From positions 1 through 32,194 of the forward strand of contig NZ_JAQTIG010000010.1 of assembly GCF_029433515.1 (NCBI RefSeq): a stretch of DNA of 32,194 nucleotides, in the 5' to 3' direction. The notes below the pieces were generated by a model that was given only the letters and a program-made list of their open reading frames with translations, had not been told where the DNA came from and ran no database searches. This stretch comes from Lactobacillus sp. ESL0679. GTDB taxonomy: Bacteria; Bacillota; Bacilli; Lactobacillales; Lactobacillaceae. Numbering within the stretch: the first letter of the stretch is position 1; each line of letters opens with the position of its first letter. A program made the position numbers and the translations under genes. Below are positions 31,901-32,194 of this stretch, one piece after another.

Positions 31901-32194
31901 CATGAGCCATGACATGAGTGCTGCTGCCGCGAGTGCCAGTTCAGCAGCTGCTTCGCAAATGGCTGCTAATGCCACTGATCAAGAAAGTAGTTTGGCAGAA
32001 TCGGCTAGTGCAATGAGTCATGATATGAGTGCTTCGGCAGAGAGTGCCAGTCAAGATGCTAGTGCATCAGCAGCCAGTGCGAGTGCGTCAGCCAACAGAA
32101 TGAGCCATGATATGAGTGCAAGTGCCGCCAGTGCGAGTGCCTCAGCCAACAGTATGAGCCATGATATGAGTGCCTCGGCAGAGAGTGCCAGTCA
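28941..32194 (+). CDS. Serine-rich repeat surface glycoprotein (5' part, runs off window)
   Basis: About 1084 residues are visible without a stop. GGAG lies 7 nt before ATG 28941. The N-terminus is a long basic region (1-32) and a glycine-rich hydrophobic core (LLTAGTAGVGGLLGGLLSA, 33-51) ending APQTAHA. This matches glycine-rich signals of accessory Sec (SecA2/SecY2) substrates but lacks the KxYKxGKxW motif. Ser/Thr/Ala-rich sequence follows, then a run of SMSQDMS-type repeats from about residue 706 to the window end. Such proteins are usually heavily O-glycosylated adhesins. Glycosyltransferase and accessory Sec genes are not in the window; the C-terminal anchor is beyond it. Confidence 0.85.
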   Translation, partial: MVNSDQNKKSEKNLTAKQKAERAEKIRAFKRNLLTAGTAGVGGLLGGLLSAPQTAHAATNVPKVKLANNKHMLVNAQSAAIPASESAQALSTPQSSPAKQVHSTNTAEAISEQQTKDASSQSVKDALMSLANDNQWTKSSTANSATTTTSTTKVNSSSTTSVSATASNQVTQATEQKVKPETQADTTNEERDTDDPASLVSNYNETHNENSKINQYVSNSESASFTKDSNNSSASRSLSAKASTWASLEESTEDSQDDSEDDSRANMMADQFDSYSLTGQSNSLSNLSKSYASVSASIASRSSSLKSDIDKSQSDSASLASNLSYQDSSSTALSNSQEQSQEDSNELASAQISASAVLESSGNLDPDISASLSAEATSANSLSASKSSVDSASQSTSASDNKSSNSIYNGITSNNTSLNTVGFNYNTSRLMFNVASNKFNVSLAARQESDANLSNSANKSAIASMSADTAKLEEQIATSLSQEAASLASLSDVSLSHSASNSASQSASQSTSKVTSQNYSAVVSHYHNVSDSNSAMHAAVSNQNSKNLASMAHKDSASASNSYSASQHKIDSMLSSNSLSLHNSESGSKSTSAIFSKSMQSYNLASSSASAYAASASKSASDHSTSLNASMQSQVDHNYSSLTSAAGQLSASSMADAVLKNSQSNSKVNSAIESLLVDNAQMSAASQASSLSKSASEQASSAVESASASANSMSQDMSANASASAASASASANSMSQDMSANASASAASASASANSMSQDMSASAASASASANSMSQDMSASAASASASANSMSQDMSASAASASASANSMSYDMSASAASASASANSMSQDMSANASASAASASASANSMSHDMSASAESASDSANSMSHDMSASAASASASANSMSQDMSASAASASASANSMSQDMSASAASASASANSMSQDMSASAASASASANSMSHDMSASAASASASANSMSHDMSASAESASQDASASAASASASANSMSHDMSAAAASASSAAASQMAANATDQESSLAESASAMSHDMSASAESASQDASASAASASASANRMSHDMSASAASASASANSMSHDMSASAESAS
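31056..32194 (+). repeat. Coding repeats of the serine-rich protein, 54-bp period
   Basis: At least 18 copies of an 18-residue unit (SMSQDMSASAASASASAN) are visible, with variants SMSHDMS and SMSYDMS and some units extended by ANAS or SQDA. Synonymous changes (agc/agt, gac/gat, tcg/tca) distinguish most units, but some neighbours, such as 31650 and 31704, are nearly identical over 54 bp, a sign of recent duplication. The array continues past the window. Confidence 0.95.

Overview
The window reads as chromosomal DNA of a host-associated Lactobacillus in the narrow sense (acidophilus/delbrueckii group or a bee-gut relative). The evidence is low GC, the ung-pta-tsaE and murB-cdaA-cdaR-glmM-glmS gene order, YSIRK-type surface proteins and a giant serine-rich repeat protein. 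The species assignment is inference.

Layout. 1-900: a minus-strand cluster of very small genes (67, 60, 34 and 45 residues). The last is a cationic, hydrophobic-tailed peptide opposed by a possible antisense promoter. 896-2304: two minus-strand genes, a LURP-one/YxjI-like protein and a Cof-type HAD phosphatase. 2497-4685: ung, pta and tsaE. 4780-6337: two unrecognised genes under their own promoter. 6389-6922: a DEDDh exonuclease on the minus strand. 7021-13166: cell-wall precursor and c-di-AMP genes (murB, cdaA, cdaR, glmM, then glmS with its own promoter). 13391-14447: a Fic toxin-antitoxin pair. 14502-14671: an orphan small RNA. 14762-16744: HAD phosphatase, CopY-like repressor and an unrecognised membrane protein. 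16889-28415: three large YSIRK surface proteins (two BspA-type leucine-rich repeat paralogues and one predicted beta-helix protein). 28941 to the window end: the 5' part of a serine-rich repeat glycoprotein whose repeats run off the window.

The most unusual region is 20.2-22.2 kb, between the first two surface protein genes. It is a tandem array with a period of about 500 bp. Each unit has a strong plus-strand promoter (TTGCAT-N17-TACAAT) driving an RNA of about 115-130 nt with conserved hairpins. That RNA ends in a terminator shared with a convergent minus-strand gene for a 58-60 residue membrane peptide. Three peptide genes are intact, one of them only 58 residues; two are decayed, although the RNA gene of the second decayed unit is intact. 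A fifth RNA copy without any peptide gene lies at 14.5 kb beside the Fic module. The layout matches convergent type I toxin-antitoxin loci, but I do not recognise the peptide family.

Functionally, murB, glmM and glmS supply peptidoglycan precursors, while CdaA and CdaR make and control c-di-AMP; CdaA, CdaR and GlmM are known to form a complex. The right half is an accessory cell-surface island containing adhesins and addiction-like modules.
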